The notes: generated by a model not told the origin, from the letters alone. Numbered from the stretch's first letter, positions 1-11,023 are shown. The stretch: DNA of 57,676 nt from Allomuricauda sp. (GCF_013911645.1 NZ_JACESV010000005.1:1-57676); one strand, 5' to 3'. Numbers and translations: made by a program.

Positions 1-1001
<1,001 letters not shown>

Positions 1002-1414
1002 GAGGTTACTATTAGTTGAGGATTGTGTTTGTTGTTTTGTTGATTTTGTATTTTTGGTCTACTCGTTCTTATGTAGTTCTACTTACCGAATTTTCAACCT
1101 GATACAAATTTACCCCCACTTTTACGGGCTGAAAATAATTGTTGTGAACAGATGGAATAGAACTGTATAGTCTGTAAATTTTGAGGTTACCCCAATATTT
1201 TTTCACACTTTTTTAAAGGCTGTTCGTCGATAAGATTTAAATAGAACAGTGAATCTAGTAGGTTGAATCTTACAAGTTTACTGAAACTGGAAAGTGTTTG
1301 GCTTTACTATGAAAAATGAACTATCCAATAAAATAGTAACAATGAATTGAGGTAGAATCCATAAAAAACGGCCCCATATGGGGGCCGCTCAAATATCCTT
1401 TTGGCACAAAGTCT
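1002..1414. other. 413-bp intergenic region
   Basis: It lies between two minus-strand genes. It holds the terminator at 1362-1388 and, at 1105-1112, a minus-strand TAAATTTG that fits the Bacteroidota -7 box TAnnTTTG. That box could serve the collagen-like gene about 100 bp downstream, but no convincing -33 TTG is spaced correctly. A short plus-strand frame at 988-1170 has no recognisable features. Nothing else is supported. Confidence 0.5.
1362..1388 (-). terminator. Rho-independent terminator of the PorE/SprF/cargo operon
   Basis: On the minus strand a CGGCCCC/GGGGCCG stem (1369-1387) is followed by a run of six T (1363-1368 read on the reverse). It lies 27 bp after the stop codon of the OmpA-family gene. 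Confidence 0.85.
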
Positions 1415-3373
1415 TTATTCAAAAATGATGAACTCCGACCTTCTATTGAGTTGATGTTCCTCTTCGGAGCATTTTGAGCCATTTACACAGTCATTTACCA
1501 ATCGGGTTTCGCCAAATCCTTCTCCTTCTAATCTGGTAGGGGAAATTCCTTTGGAAATCATATAATCAACAGTGGATTCTGCTCTTTTTTGTGATAACCA
1601 AAGGTTATAGGCGTCAACACCCCGGCTATCGGTATGTGAATTCACCTTAATTTTTAGACTTGGGTATTTCTCCATGGCCACAATTACTTTTTGAATCTCA
1701 ATTTCAGCATCGGGTCGGATATTATACTTGTTCAAATCAAAGTATATGGTGCTCAACTGTAGTAATTTTGCCAGGTCGTCGCCAAAACCTCCGGTGACCA
1801 AATCGCGTTCCAAATAAAAATCCACAATTCGAGGTTTTCCATCGGATATTGGCAAATATTCTTCCGCAGGTACATAACCATCCCTTGATGCTCTCACAAA
1901 ATTACCTTTGGAACAATCCAATTGGAGTATGTAATTACCATCAGAATCAGTAATAGTAGAAGAAATCTCATTATTTTCCTCATCAATGATCTTCACGGTT
2001 GCTCCGGCAAGAACCTCATTAGAAATGCGATCCCTAACGGTTCCTGTTACTTCTTGTATGCAATCCAATGTAAGTGGCTCATTTTCCACAAATTCGTAAA
2101 TATCATCATCTCCCATGCCGCCATCCCTGTTTGAAGCAAAATATCCTGTTTTGTCCTCGGTATTGTAGATAAAGGAAAAGTCATCCTTTGGGGTATTGAC
2201 TGGTTTTCCTACGTTAACCACTGGCTGGGTATAATCGTTATACGCGATTTTAGTGGCAAAAATATCCAATCCGCCCAGTCCTTGGTGTCCATCGGACGAA
2301 AAATATAGTACTCCTTCTTGGGTTATGTACGGGAATGTTTCCCTGGCCAAGGTATTGATATTGTCCCCTAAGTTTTGGATTGGACCATAGGTACCATCAC
2401 CTATAATCTCTGTCACAAAAATATCCGACTCCCCTAAACTCCCGGGCATATCGGAAACGAAGTAGAGTTTCTTGCCATCTGGGCTCAACATTGGGTGGGC
2501 CACGGAATAAGAATCACTATTGAACGGAAGTTCCACAATATTGGTCCACTTTCCATCAATATATTCTGCACTAAAGATTTTTAAGCGTATGATTCCTTCT
2601 TCATCCTTCTTCTTTCTTCCATCGAAGAAATTGTTTCGGGTAAAGTACATGGTGGTACCATCTTTAGTGACCACCGATGTGGATTCATGCAATCGAGTGT
2701 TTACATCGCCCTCCAGTTTTACTGCCCTATTGTTGGAAACACTATCGGCATTTACTTTGTAAAGGTCTAAAAAATCCCTAGCGTTCCATGTGTGCCTGTA
2801 CCTCGCAAAATTGCCCGTATCGCGATCGGAAGCGAAAATGAGGCCTTTTTCGTAATAGGCCGCTGCAAAATCTGAATACTTGCTGTTGTACGGGAATGAC
2901 TTTATGGTATACCTGCCAGAGTTCTCCTCAATTTTGGCCATGTAATCTTCATCAAAATCTACCATGGAAGAGGTCATTTCCTTAAAACTCTGCATAACTT
3001 GGGCAGCCTTATCATAGTTCCCTACCGACTTTAAGCTTTGTGCATATCGGAAAACATCTTCGACTGACATCTCATCTGGATAGGTTTCTTCCAACTTTTT
3101 ATAGGTATCTGCTGCTTCATTGTACTTAGCGTTGAAATAGTATGCGTTCCCTAACCTTTTCAACAAATCTGGAGAACTATACCCCTTGTCCAGTACTTTC
3201 TTGTAAATATCTATGGCCGGACTAAAGGAGTATTGCCTGTACCGTTCGTCGGCCTTTTCCATAACCTTGGCAGTCTGCTTATCGGGAATACTGTCCTGTT
3301 GCGCATTTACTTTGACCAGACATCCACAAAGGATAATGAATAATGTGAGTATTCTTTTCAGCATTCTAAACAT
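1415..3373 (-). CDS. PorE-like TPR / PD40 propeller / CRD / OmpA outer-membrane protein
   Basis: The 652-residue protein has a signal sequence (FIILCGCLVKVNA; an LCGC lipobox is possible). TPR-like helices span about 30-150, and a PD40/WD40-like propeller spans about 160-430 (repeated SPDGKKLYFVSD and YFSSDGHQGLGGLDIF blades). A carboxypeptidase-regulatory-like fold lies near 440-515 and a C-terminal OmpA peptidoglycan-binding domain near 540-652 (IYFDLNKYNIRPDA, NSHTDSRG, LNRRSEF). This order matches PorE of the type IX secretion/gliding machinery, which links the outer-membrane complex to peptidoglycan. It is the last gene of an operon with a PorP/SprF protein (2-bp gap) and a large secreted cargo. 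Paralogs of this trio are common in the family, so it may be dedicated to its neighbouring cargo and not be the core PorE. Confidence 0.85.
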   Translation of the reverse strand: MFRMLKRILTLFIILCGCLVKVNAQQDSIPDKQTAKVMEKADERYRQYSFSPAIDIYKKVLDKGYSSPDLLKRLGNAYYFNAKYNEAADTYKKLEETYPDEMSVEDVFRYAQSLKSVGNYDKAAQVMQSFKEMTSSMVDFDEDYMAKIEENSGRYTIKSFPYNSKYSDFAAAYYEKGLIFASDRDTGNFARYRHTWNARDFLDLYKVNADSVSNNRAVKLEGDVNTRLHESTSVVTKDGTTMYFTRNNFFDGRKKKDEEGIIRLKIFSAEYIDGKWTNIVELPFNSDSYSVAHPMLSPDGKKLYFVSDMPGSLGESDIFVTEIIGDGTYGPIQNLGDNINTLARETFPYITQEGVLYFSSDGHQGLGGLDIFATKIAYNDYTQPVVNVGKPVNTPKDDFSFIYNTEDKTGYFASNRDGGMGDDDIYEFVENEPLTLDCIQEVTGTVRDRISNEVLAGATVKIIDEENNEISSTITDSDGNYILQLDCSKGNFVRASRDGYVPAEEYLPISDGKPRIVDFYLERDLVTGGFGDDLAKLLQLSTIYFDLNKYNIRPDAEIEIQKVIVAMEKYPSLKIKVNSHTDSRGVDAYNLWLSQKRAESTVDYMISKGISPTRLEGEGFGETRLVNDCVNGSKCSEEEHQLNRRSEFIIFE

Positions 3374-3375
3374 TA

Positions 3376-4323
3376 TTAAAAGAATCTAGGTGATATGGTT
3401 CTTTGGAAGGATTTCAATAATTCCAACCTTAGGAATACTTCAAAAGATCCGTCATTGAACTGTGTTCCTCCCAATTCCGTTGTTTCGCGATCATATGCCA
3501 ATCCCAACATAATCTGATCCGTTACTTGAAAACCGACCAAGCCGCTCACTGCGGCATCCCAACGGTAAGCTGCACCAAAACTGAATTTATTGGCAAACAG
3601 GAAGCTTGCGGAAAGGTCTACCTGCAAAGGTGCCCCTCCTACCGCTTTTGTAAGCAACGCTGGTTTAAATTGAAGGTCTGCGCCCAAATCAAAAACATAT
3701 CCAGTGATCAAATAAATATTCATACGCTCTGCGGAGAGAAAGTTTACTCCATCGTCCGAGTTATCATTGTCAAAATATTCTGATTCCAGAACATTTGGAG
3801 CGGAAACTCCTGCATAAAACTTATCTGAGTGATAATAGATTCCAAGTCCAAAGTTAGGAGTGAACCTATTGTCTATATTATTTTGGTTGACTACTTCTTG
3901 GTCAAAATTCCGAAGTCTGTTGAAGTCCAAACTCAACATATTCCCACCTGCTTTCAATCCAAAAGATAACTTGGCGTCCATGGAAACATCAATAGTGTAG
4001 GATACAACGGCATCCAAATATGTTTCCTGTACCACACCGTCACCAATATTGTCGTTAACAATGGAAATACCGTATCCCAACCTACTGTTGCGTATAGGTG
4101 AATGCAAGTTTAAAGTGAAGGTTTCCGGAGCGCCGTCCAAACCTACCCATTGTGATCGGTACAGTCCGGCAAAACTAAGCTGCCCCCTGGACCCAGCGTA
4201 AGCAGGGTTGACACTCAAGGTATTATACATGTATTGTGTATACTGGGCATCCTGTTGTGCCATTGCACCCGTGGATACAATTCCAATAAACAATAACGTA
4301 GTTAAAAAATGTTTTTTTACCAT
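3376..4323 (-). CDS. PorP/SprF family type IX secretion outer-membrane protein
   Basis: The 315-residue protein begins with a signal peptide (ending STGAMAQQ) and shows the family signature QDAQYTQYMYNTLSVNPAYAGSRG followed by amphipathic beta strands. SprF/PorP proteins are outer-membrane partners needed for secretion and surface attachment of a particular large T9SS cargo, usually encoded directly upstream. Here the cargo gene lies 12 bp upstream and the PorE-like gene 2 bp downstream, the classic trio. The C-terminal ISPRFF resembles the usual end of the family. Paralog assignment is inferred from position only. Confidence 0.9.
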   Translation of the reverse strand: MVKKHFLTTLLFIGIVSTGAMAQQDAQYTQYMYNTLSVNPAYAGSRGQLSFAGLYRSQWVGLDGAPETFTLNLHSPIRNSRLGYGISIVNDNIGDGVVQETYLDAVVSYTIDVSMDAKLSFGLKAGGNMLSLDFNRLRNFDQEVVNQNNIDNRFTPNFGLGIYYHSDKFYAGVSAPNVLESEYFDNDNSDDGVNFLSAERMNIYLITGYVFDLGADLQFKPALLTKAVGGAPLQVDLSASFLFANKFSFGAAYRWDAAVSGLVGFQVTDQIMLGLAYDRETTELGGTQFNDGSFEVFLRLELLKSFQRTISPRFF

Positions 4324-4335
4324 TCTATCAATATC

Positions 4336-7300
4336 TTATCTGCTTATATAAATGTATTCGGAGTCTGTGAAGCTTCCCTGCACGGTTTCGTAATTAAAAA
4401 TATAAAAATACACCCCTGCCGGAAGGTAATCGTTTACGCTCAAAGCTGATTTACCTCTAACACGTCCATCGAAAACATTGTTTACATTATCGTAGTTGTT
4501 GCCTTCAAATACAAGGGTTCCCCAACGATTAAATATTCTGATGGAGCTCGATTTGATATACTCGACACCTCGAATGAAGAGAAAGTCATTTTTTAAATCC
4601 CCGTTCGGTGTCAACATTTGGTTTACTTCGATAGCTTCAACTACCACCGTAACCGTGGCCGTGTCACAATTGTTTGGGTTGGCCGTTTCACATATCGTAT
4701 ATTCAATGGTGTAAGTACCGGGTTGTGTTCCTGGTGCAACGGATACACTCCCATCTTCGTTTACAGTAAGTCCATTTGTTGGGGCAGAAGTTAATATTAC
4801 ATCGATCATGGATACTGCCTCACCGTTCAAAGTATCGTTGAACAGTACATCGCTATTGGCAATCAATCCACCTCCAGCACCTGCATTATATGTATCATCA
4901 ATGGCATCTATAACATTATCCCCACCTTGCATTACTTCAACGGTAACCGTAGCAGAATCACAATTGTTCACATCCAAAACATCACAAATGGTATAATTGA
5001 TCGTGTATGTGCCTGCTTCGGTTCCTGGAGCCACACTTACGCTTCCATCTTCGTTGATGATGAGTTGGTCGGTGGGTGTGGAGGTCAATATAACATCGGT
5101 AAGGGTTGCTGCTTCTCCATTATAGGTGTCGTTGGACAGAATGTTGCCATCTGCAATCACACCATCTTCTCCCACACTTGCTGTGTAGTTATCATCCACT
5201 GCATCGATAACATTCCCTGTTCCTTGCATTACTTCAACGGTAACCGTGGCGGAATCACAATTATTTACATCCAAAACATCACAAATGGTATAATTGATCG
5301 TGTATGTGCCTGCTTCGGTCCCTGGAGCCACACTTACGCTTCCATCTTCGTTGATGGTAAGTTCGTTAGTCGGTGTAGAGGTCAATATAACATCGGTAAA
5401 AGTTACAGTCTCACCATTATACGTATCATTGGACAGTACGTTGCCATCTGCAATCACACCATCTTCTCCCACACTTGCTGTGTAGTTATCATCAACTGCA
5501 TCGATAACATTCCCTGCTCCTTGCATTACTTCAACGGTAACCGTAGCCGAATCGCAATTAGCTGGGTCAGTAGCATCACAGATAGTATAGTTGATCGTGT
5601 ATGTACCTGCTTCGGTCCCGGGCACAACGCCTACACTTCCATCTTCGTTGATGATGAGTTGGTCGGTTGGTGTGGAGGTCAATATTACATCGGCCAAGGT
5701 TACAGGTTCACCGTTATACGTATCATTGGACAGTACGTTGCTATCCGCAATCACGCCATCTTCCCCTACACTTGCTGTGTAGTTATCATCCACTGCATCC
5801 AATACATTTGCACCAACCTCAATATAAATGGTTGCTGAAGCGCAAACACTTGGGTCGGGCAAAATATTACATACTTGATAAATTATGGTAACTGTTGAAT
5901 TGGATTCGGACGCTACCGGAGTATAGTTTACAAAGCCGGTCTCATCATCAAAAGTGACCGTACCACTTGCATCTCCTCCAATTCTTGACAAATTTGTCAC
6001 CCCTACGTTGATAGGATCGTTGTTAGGGAGATAATCATCGTTCTCTAAAATATTAATTGCAACCTCGGTAAGTGCCGGTGTTGAACCAAAGTCATCGTTA
6101 GCATTGGCCGTTAATGGATCGGGATCCGTTTCATTTGGATTGCCATCACCGTCACAGTCCAAAGCTTCCCAATCTGCAGATTGTGGCAAGGTCACACTTT
6201 CTGGATCATAGTCACATGAATCCAATGGGTCTGTCCCATCTTCTTTTTCATCTTCGTTCGTAACACCATCACCGTCACAATCAGAACTGTTCCAAGTTGA
6301 ATCTGGATCAACTGTTTGACTGTCGAGCACAAAATCACATGGGTCTTGTGGATCTGTTCCGTCCTCTTTTTCATCACCATTGGTAACACCGTCACCATCG
6401 CAATCTGCCTCAAGGTAATCACCTGTTTGTGGTAAGGTTATACTTTCTGGGTTATAGTCGCAGGGATCAAATGGATCAGTACCATCTTCTTTTTCATCTT
6501 CGTTGGTGACCCCATCTCCATCGCAATCAGCAGTTAAATAATCTCCAGTTTGTGGCTGAGTGATATGCTCTTCAATAAAATCGCAAGGGTCGGTTGGGTC
6601 GGTTCCATCTTCCTCTTCATCCTCATCGGTAACTCCATCACCATCTGTATCTGTATCATTATCCAAATAGTCTGGCGTGCCGTCTTCATCGGTATCATCA
6701 TTGGTGGGGTCGCCATCACCATTGGCATCTTCGTCCGGAGTATCTATTCCATCACCGTCATCATCAATATCTCGATAGTTAACATCCTCAGTACCATCTC
6801 TATCTGGTAGATCAGTTGCAGGATTTTCAATTTCATCGTTCACATCAAAGCCGTCATTTACATCACTGCCTTCATAGCCGTCGTCAAGTCCATCACCATC
6901 CGAATCTACACCTGTATAGGTCCAATCGGGTATTCCATCAAAATTGAAGTCGTTCCCTTCATTATTATCCGGCACCCAGTCATTATCACTGTCGTCATCC
7001 AAATAATCCGGAGTTCCGTCAGCATCAGTATCTTCTAATGAAAGCCCCATTGTATCACCACTTTCGTAGGCATCGTCAAGACCATTTCCATTAAGGTCGT
7101 CTCCGGATGGAGGAATGTACTCGAAAGTTGGTTGCGCCTCTACGTTGTCCGGTATACCATCGTCATCACTATCAATATCCAGTCTATCGGGGTACCCATC
7201 ATCATCACTATCAATATCTTCGCTAAAATTGACCGTTTGTGGGTCATTAAAATTATCTAAACATGTAAACTGTATACCCGCCTGTCTTGCCACATTCGTT

Positions 7301-8418
7301 TTAAAATTGTCATCCACATCGGCCTCAATTCCAAAACGGAAGACAAAAGAGTCAATGTTTATAAACTCAACAGCAACATTTACGGAGGGGTGCTCATTTG
7401 AAATACCATCATATTCCCGGGTACCTCCATTCACTAAAAATCCTCCCGTGGTGTTCTGAACCGTTATTTCATTATCGGCATCGAGGGTGTAGCTTGCCGG
7501 TGTATTGAATCGATTATATTCTTGATATTCATCATTTCCATCAACATCAATAAAGTTTGCGCTTAGTTCTTCTAAAACAACAGGTGTATCTGTGCCCTGG
7601 TCCACAAAGGAAATCCTAAAATCTACGTAAGGTCTTCTTTCCTCCGATGTTGTGGTGAAATAAATTTCTGGTTTAAAAAATTCTGCGTCGGTCTCATTCT
7701 GGTCAAAATATAAAATTTCACCATTCACCACTTTTTCTATGGTGACCAATGCATCTAAATCTTCAGTTACGTTCTGATAGCGATAAACAGCACCTTCGGA
7801 AAGCGCATCGCCCGACTCCAAGGTTGGTTCCATTCCAAAATCTAATTTAGGAACTGTACTGCAATCAAAATCTGTACTTACCACACTGGATTCGTTCTGA
7901 TCGAGTATACCATCATTGTCCGAATCCATATCCAGATAATCCGGCACATCATCACTGTCTGTATCTATAGGCGTCAGGCCATTTCCTGCACCTGGGGAAT
8001 CCTCATAAATATCATCCAACCCATTCCCATCGGAATCCACACCGGAAGGTAACTGAAAGTCTGCAAAGTTTTGCGCTTCGTAATTGTCCAACAATCCGTC
8101 ACCATCGGAATCCAAGTCCAGATAATTCGGGATACCATCACCATCGGAATCGGTCGGGTTGGTAGCGGGATTGTTATCGCCATCCAAGTTTGCATCTTCC
8201 ACAACGTCCAATATACCATCGTTATCACTGTCGATATCAACACTATCAGGTACGCCATCACCATCAGAGTCGGTATTTCCGCTCATTAAAAAGGAGTCAG
8301 CCATACGCATCATTGGACTAATTGCCGGGACAATGGTAGAATATATAGGCAATCCCAAAAATAGAAGTAACAATAGTAGTGCGCTCTTCTTGAAATTCAA
8401 GAAAGTAATTTTTTCCAT
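4336..8418 (-). CDS. Large T9SS surface protein with thrombospondin type 3 repeats and gliding-motility C-terminal domain
   Basis: The 1360-residue protein has a hydrophobic signal segment at about 12-30. Many calcium-binding thrombospondin type 3 motifs (DSDGDGVPDSVDIDSDNDGI and variants) fill about 50-180 and 400-800. A non-repetitive domain sits at about 180-395. A run of four Ig/cadherin-like 99-residue repeats (DAVDDNYTASVGEDGVIADG, SNDTYNGE, GTYTINYTICD) follows. The last ~85 residues (LTPNGDLKNDFLFIRGVE, IRIFNRWGTLVFEG, LPAGVYFYIFNYE) form a gliding-motility-associated (type B) sorting domain. The protein is predicted to be secreted by T9SS with the SprF-like partner encoded 12 bp downstream. 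The calcium-rich stalk suggests an adhesin or surface fibre; the ligand is unknown. SprB-like adhesins share this architecture, but this is much shorter than SprB. Confidence 0.88.
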   Translation of the reverse strand: MEKITFLNFKKSALLLLLLFLGLPIYSTIVPAISPMMRMADSFLMSGNTDSDGDGVPDSVDIDSDNDGILDVVEDANLDGDNNPATNPTDSDGDGIPNYLDLDSDGDGLLDNYEAQNFADFQLPSGVDSDGNGLDDIYEDSPGAGNGLTPIDTDSDDVPDYLDMDSDNDGILDQNESSVVSTDFDCSTVPKLDFGMEPTLESGDALSEGAVYRYQNVTEDLDALVTIEKVVNGEILYFDQNETDAEFFKPEIYFTTTSEERRPYVDFRISFVDQGTDTPVVLEELSANFIDVDGNDEYQEYNRFNTPASYTLDADNEITVQNTTGGFLVNGGTREYDGISNEHPSVNVAVEFINIDSFVFRFGIEADVDDNFKTNVARQAGIQFTCLDNFNDPQTVNFSEDIDSDDDGYPDRLDIDSDDDGIPDNVEAQPTFEYIPPSGDDLNGNGLDDAYESGDTMGLSLEDTDADGTPDYLDDDSDNDWVPDNNEGNDFNFDGIPDWTYTGVDSDGDGLDDGYEGSDVNDGFDVNDEIENPATDLPDRDGTEDVNYRDIDDDGDGIDTPDEDANGDGDPTNDDTDEDGTPDYLDNDTDTDGDGVTDEDEEEDGTDPTDPCDFIEEHITQPQTGDYLTADCDGDGVTNEDEKEDGTDPFDPCDYNPESITLPQTGDYLEADCDGDGVTNGDEKEDGTDPQDPCDFVLDSQTVDPDSTWNSSDCDGDGVTNEDEKEDGTDPLDSCDYDPESVTLPQSADWEALDCDGDGNPNETDPDPLTANANDDFGSTPALTEVAINILENDDYLPNNDPINVGVTNLSRIGGDASGTVTFDDETGFVNYTPVASESNSTVTIIYQVCNILPDPSVCASATIYIEVGANVLDAVDDNYTASVGEDGVIADSNVLSNDTYNGEPVTLADVILTSTPTDQLIINEDGSVGVVPGTEAGTYTINYTICDATDPANCDSATVTVEVMQGAGNVIDAVDDNYTASVGEDGVIADGNVLSNDTYNGETVTFTDVILTSTPTNELTINEDGSVSVAPGTEAGTYTINYTICDVLDVNNCDSATVTVEVMQGTGNVIDAVDDNYTASVGEDGVIADGNILSNDTYNGEAATLTDVILTSTPTDQLIINEDGSVSVAPGTEAGTYTINYTICDVLDVNNCDSATVTVEVMQGGDNVIDAIDDTYNAGAGGGLIANSDVLFNDTLNGEAVSMIDVILTSAPTNGLTVNEDGSVSVAPGTQPGTYTIEYTICETANPNNCDTATVTVVVEAIEVNQMLTPNGDLKNDFLFIRGVEYIKSSSIRIFNRWGTLVFEGNNYDNVNNVFDGRVRGKSALSVNDYLPAGVYFYIFNYETVQGSFTDSEYIYISR
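4629..5812 (-). repeat. Four 297-bp tandem repeats in the T9SS adhesin gene
   Basis: The same TTGCATTACTTCAACGG segment recurs at 4927, 5224 and 5521, exactly 297 bp apart (99 residues). Three copies are nearly identical at the nucleotide level; the copy next to the C-terminal domain is diverged. Copy number may vary between strains by recombination. Confidence 0.88.
6146..6660 (-). repeat. 123-bp repeats encoding cysteine-bearing calcium motifs
   Basis: Units of about 41 residues built on DCDGDGVTNEDEKEDGTDP then CDY or CDF recur with a 123-bp period. Each unit carries a pair of Cys residues that may form disulfides outside the cell. They extend the thrombospondin type 3 region. Confidence 0.75.
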
Positions 8419-8790
8419 AAATGATTAAGTTTTGGTCAACTAATCACCATGGCAACAAGTGGTTCTCGTAATTGTAAGAAAATTGGGGTTTTCTTATTGG
8501 TTTTAATATCTCCGGTCCTTTCGACACACTTCGATACAATCAGGTCACATAATTAACCCATTTAACATTTACCTCCTATTTTTATCGATAAAAGGTGATT
8601 TCCTCATCATTAGTTACCTCTTCCATGTGTTTTTACAAATGGATAATCCCTATTATGGAGGATTTATTTAAAACCGACGAAAATTACCTTTCTTTTTGGT
8701 TTTGGCTCGTTTAAATCCTTTATTTTTTTTCCAATTATATTAACAATCCCGAATCACACTAAAAATGAGTGGCAAAACATATAAATCCTG
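8419..8790. other. Divergent intergenic region upstream of the adhesin operon and prfC
   Basis: This AT-rich region separates two divergent genes and should contain the adhesin operon promoter, but I see no clear TAnnTTTG box on the minus strand. At 8512-8553 a TTTCGACACACTTCGATACAATCAGGTCA-like stretch resembles a decayed copy of the REP-like repeats found elsewhere in the window. Nothing else is supported. Confidence 0.4.
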
Positions 8791-8798
8791 TATTTTTG
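8791..8798 (+). promoter_or_regulatory. -7 box upstream of prfC
   Basis: TATTTTTG matches TAnnTTTG and lies 15 bp before the ATG at 8814. No good -33 TTG is seen. Its position argues against the upstream GTG at 8769 as the start, since that would precede transcription. Confidence 0.45.
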
Positions 8799-8813
8799 CC
8801 GAAATTTTTGTTG

Positions 8814-10403
8814 ATGGAATTTGAAAAGGAAATAGCGAAACGAAGAACTTTTGGCATTATCTCCCACCCCGATGCCGGAAAAACAACCTTGACCGAAAAA
8901 TTACTATTGTTCGGTGGGGCAATCCAAGAAGCTGGTGCGGTAAAAAGCAATAAAATCAAAAAATCGGCAACCAGCGACTTTATGGAGATTGAGCGCCAAA
9001 GGGGGATTTCCGTAGCTACTTCCGTTTTGGCCTTTATTTACAAAGACAAAAAAATCAACATTCTGGATACTCCCGGACACAAGGATTTTGCCGAGGACAC
9101 TTTCCGAACCCTAACCGCAGTTGATAGCGTAATTGTGGTAATCGACGTTGCCAAGGGTGTGGAGGAACAGACCGAAAAGTTGGTGGAGGTTTGCCGTATG
9201 CGCAACATTCCCATGATTGTATTTATCAACAAATTGGACCGTGAAGGTAAGGATGCGTTTGACCTTTTGGACGAAGTGGAGCAAAAATTAGGCTTAACAG
9301 TAACCCCACTGAGTTTTCCAATAGGAATGGGATACGATTTTAAAGGCATTTACAATATCTACGAAAAAAACATCAACCTTTTTAGCGGCAACAGCAAAAA
9401 GAACATCGAAGAAACCATTGCTTTTGACAATCTGGACAATCCAGAACTTGAGAAAATCATAGGTACCGATGCCGCCGAAGAACTGCGCGATAATTTAGAT
9501 CTAGTTGAGGGTGTTTACCCCGATTTTGGCAAGGATGCTTATTTAAAAGGTGAACTTCAGCCTGTCTTTTTTGGTTCTGCCTTAAACAATTTTGGAGTTC
9601 GGGAACTGTTGGATTGTTTTGTGAACATTGCCCCATCCCCTAGACCAAAAAAAGCTGAGGAGCGTCTGGTAAAGGCCAATGAAAAGGATTTTTCCGGTTT
9701 TGTTTTTAAAATCCATGCCAATATGGATCCCAAACACCGAGATCGTTTGGCCTTTGTTAAAATTGTGTCGGGTACCTTTGAAAGAAACACTCCCTATTTG
9801 CACGTGCGACAAGGCAAAAAACTGAAATTCTCCAGCCCAAATGCTTTTTTTGCAGAAAAAAAGGAAATTGTGGACATCTCCTATCCGGGTGATATTGTAG
9901 GGCTTCACGATACTGGAAACTTCAAAATTGGGGATACTTTGACCAGTGGTGAGGAGTTGCACTACAAGGGCATTCCAAGCTTTTCACCAGAGCATTTTAG
10001 GTATATCAACAATGCCGACCCCATGAAGGCCAAGCAATTGTACAAAGGCATTGATCAGCTTATGGACGAAGGGGTAGCACAGCTTTTTACCTTGGAAATG
10101 AACGGAAGAAAGGTGATTGGTACCGTGGGAGCATTGCAGTATGAAGTAATCCAGTATAGATTGGAACACGAATACGGTGCAAAATGTACCTACGAGAACT
10201 TCCCCGTACATAAGGCTTGTTGGGTAGAGGCCGAGGATGAAAACAACGAAGAGTTCAAAGAGTTTAAGCGTGTAAAGCAAAAGTTTTTGGCGACGGACAA
10301 AAAAGGGCAGTTGGTATTTTTGGCAGATTCGCCTTTCTCCTTGCAAATGACCCAACAAAAATATCCTTCGGTAAAGTTGCGCTACACCTCCGAATTTGAG
10401 TAA
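8814..10403 (+). CDS. prfC: Peptide chain release factor 3
   Basis: The 529-residue translational GTPase removes RF1/RF2 from the ribosome after peptide release. G motifs are visible: SHPDAGKTTLTEKLL (P-loop), the switch region RQRGISVATSV, DTPGHKDF and INKLDREG. The C-terminal part (ALQYEVIQYRLEHEYGAKC) matches RF3 domains II/III and not EF-G. The reading frame is open from a GTG at 8769, but ATG 8814 gives the usual N-terminus (MEFEKEIAKRRTFGIISHPD), so I chose it. It is a single gene on the plus strand, divergent from the adhesin operon. Confidence 0.95.
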   Translation: MEFEKEIAKRRTFGIISHPDAGKTTLTEKLLLFGGAIQEAGAVKSNKIKKSATSDFMEIERQRGISVATSVLAFIYKDKKINILDTPGHKDFAEDTFRTLTAVDSVIVVIDVAKGVEEQTEKLVEVCRMRNIPMIVFINKLDREGKDAFDLLDEVEQKLGLTVTPLSFPIGMGYDFKGIYNIYEKNINLFSGNSKKNIEETIAFDNLDNPELEKIIGTDAAEELRDNLDLVEGVYPDFGKDAYLKGELQPVFFGSALNNFGVRELLDCFVNIAPSPRPKKAEERLVKANEKDFSGFVFKIHANMDPKHRDRLAFVKIVSGTFERNTPYLHVRQGKKLKFSSPNAFFAEKKEIVDISYPGDIVGLHDTGNFKIGDTLTSGEELHYKGIPSFSPEHFRYINNADPMKAKQLYKGIDQLMDEGVAQLFTLEMNGRKVIGTVGALQYEVIQYRLEHEYGAKCTYENFPVHKACWVEAEDENNEEFKEFKRVKQKFLATDKKGQLVFLADSPFSLQMTQQKYPSVKLRYTSEFE

Positions 10404-10511
10404 GAATTCAATTTAAAGTACAAGCATACACTTCTGAATGTGAATAGGTTGAAAGATTCATACATCTTTTTTTTGTACATTGGATAACATAACCAATTAA
10501 ATAAAAATATT

Positions 10512-10943
10512 ATGACGACTTCAGTAAAACCACCTACTTGGTTCTGGGTGGTGAGTGTTATTGCTCTTCTATGGAATTTGATGGGCGTTGGCAACTATCT
10601 CAACCAAGCTTTTAACCAAATGGCACTTTTGGAAAGTATGGATCAAGCACAACGGGAAGTTTTTGAAAGAATCCCAGCTTGGGCAACCGCCGCTTTTGCC
10701 ATTGCCGTTTTTTCGGGGACCCTGGCCTCCATCGGTCTTTTGGTCCGGAAAAAATGGGCCAGACCACTTTTTATCATCTCCTTGATTGCTGCGTTGGCAC
10801 AGTTTATCCATTGGCTATTCATCTCCAATGCCGTGGAAGCCTTTGGTCCATCTACCTACGCCATGCCTGTGGTAATCATCATTATAGGTATTTACCTGAT
10901 TTTCTTTTCGAAAAAGGGAATTGAGAAAGGTTGGTTGAAGTAA
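10512..10943 (+). CDS. Small integral membrane protein, function unknown
   Basis: The 143-residue protein has about four membrane segments: WFWVVSVIALLWNLMGV, ATAAFAIAVFSGTLASIGLL, ARPLFIISLIAALAQFIHWL and MPVVIIIIGIYLIFF. A short loop with a charged segment (ESMDQAQREVFERI) separates the first two. Related Flavobacteriia proteins are sometimes labelled sugar transporter, without support that I can see here. It lies 108 bp after prfC on the same strand, probably as its own unit. Confidence 0.7.
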   Translation: MTTSVKPPTWFWVVSVIALLWNLMGVGNYLNQAFNQMALLESMDQAQREVFERIPAWATAAFAIAVFSGTLASIGLLVRKKWARPLFIISLIAALAQFIHWLFISNAVEAFGPSTYAMPVVIIIIGIYLIFFSKKGIEKGWLK

Positions 10944-11023
10944 AAAAGTTAAAGACCTGAACAAGAAAATTTTTATATCAATATCAGGCACTGTCGAGAT
11001 TGTAGATAAAGTGGTGTCCTTTA

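Noticed and set aside
4927..5838. 303-codon plus-strand frame over the adhesin gene
   Set aside because: It exists only because the 297-bp repeats lack stops in that frame; the minus-strand gene has all recognisable domains.
8769..8813. GTG start of prfC 45 bp upstream
   Set aside because: It would precede the likely -7 box and add 15 residues not typical of RF3; ATG 8814 fits the family start.
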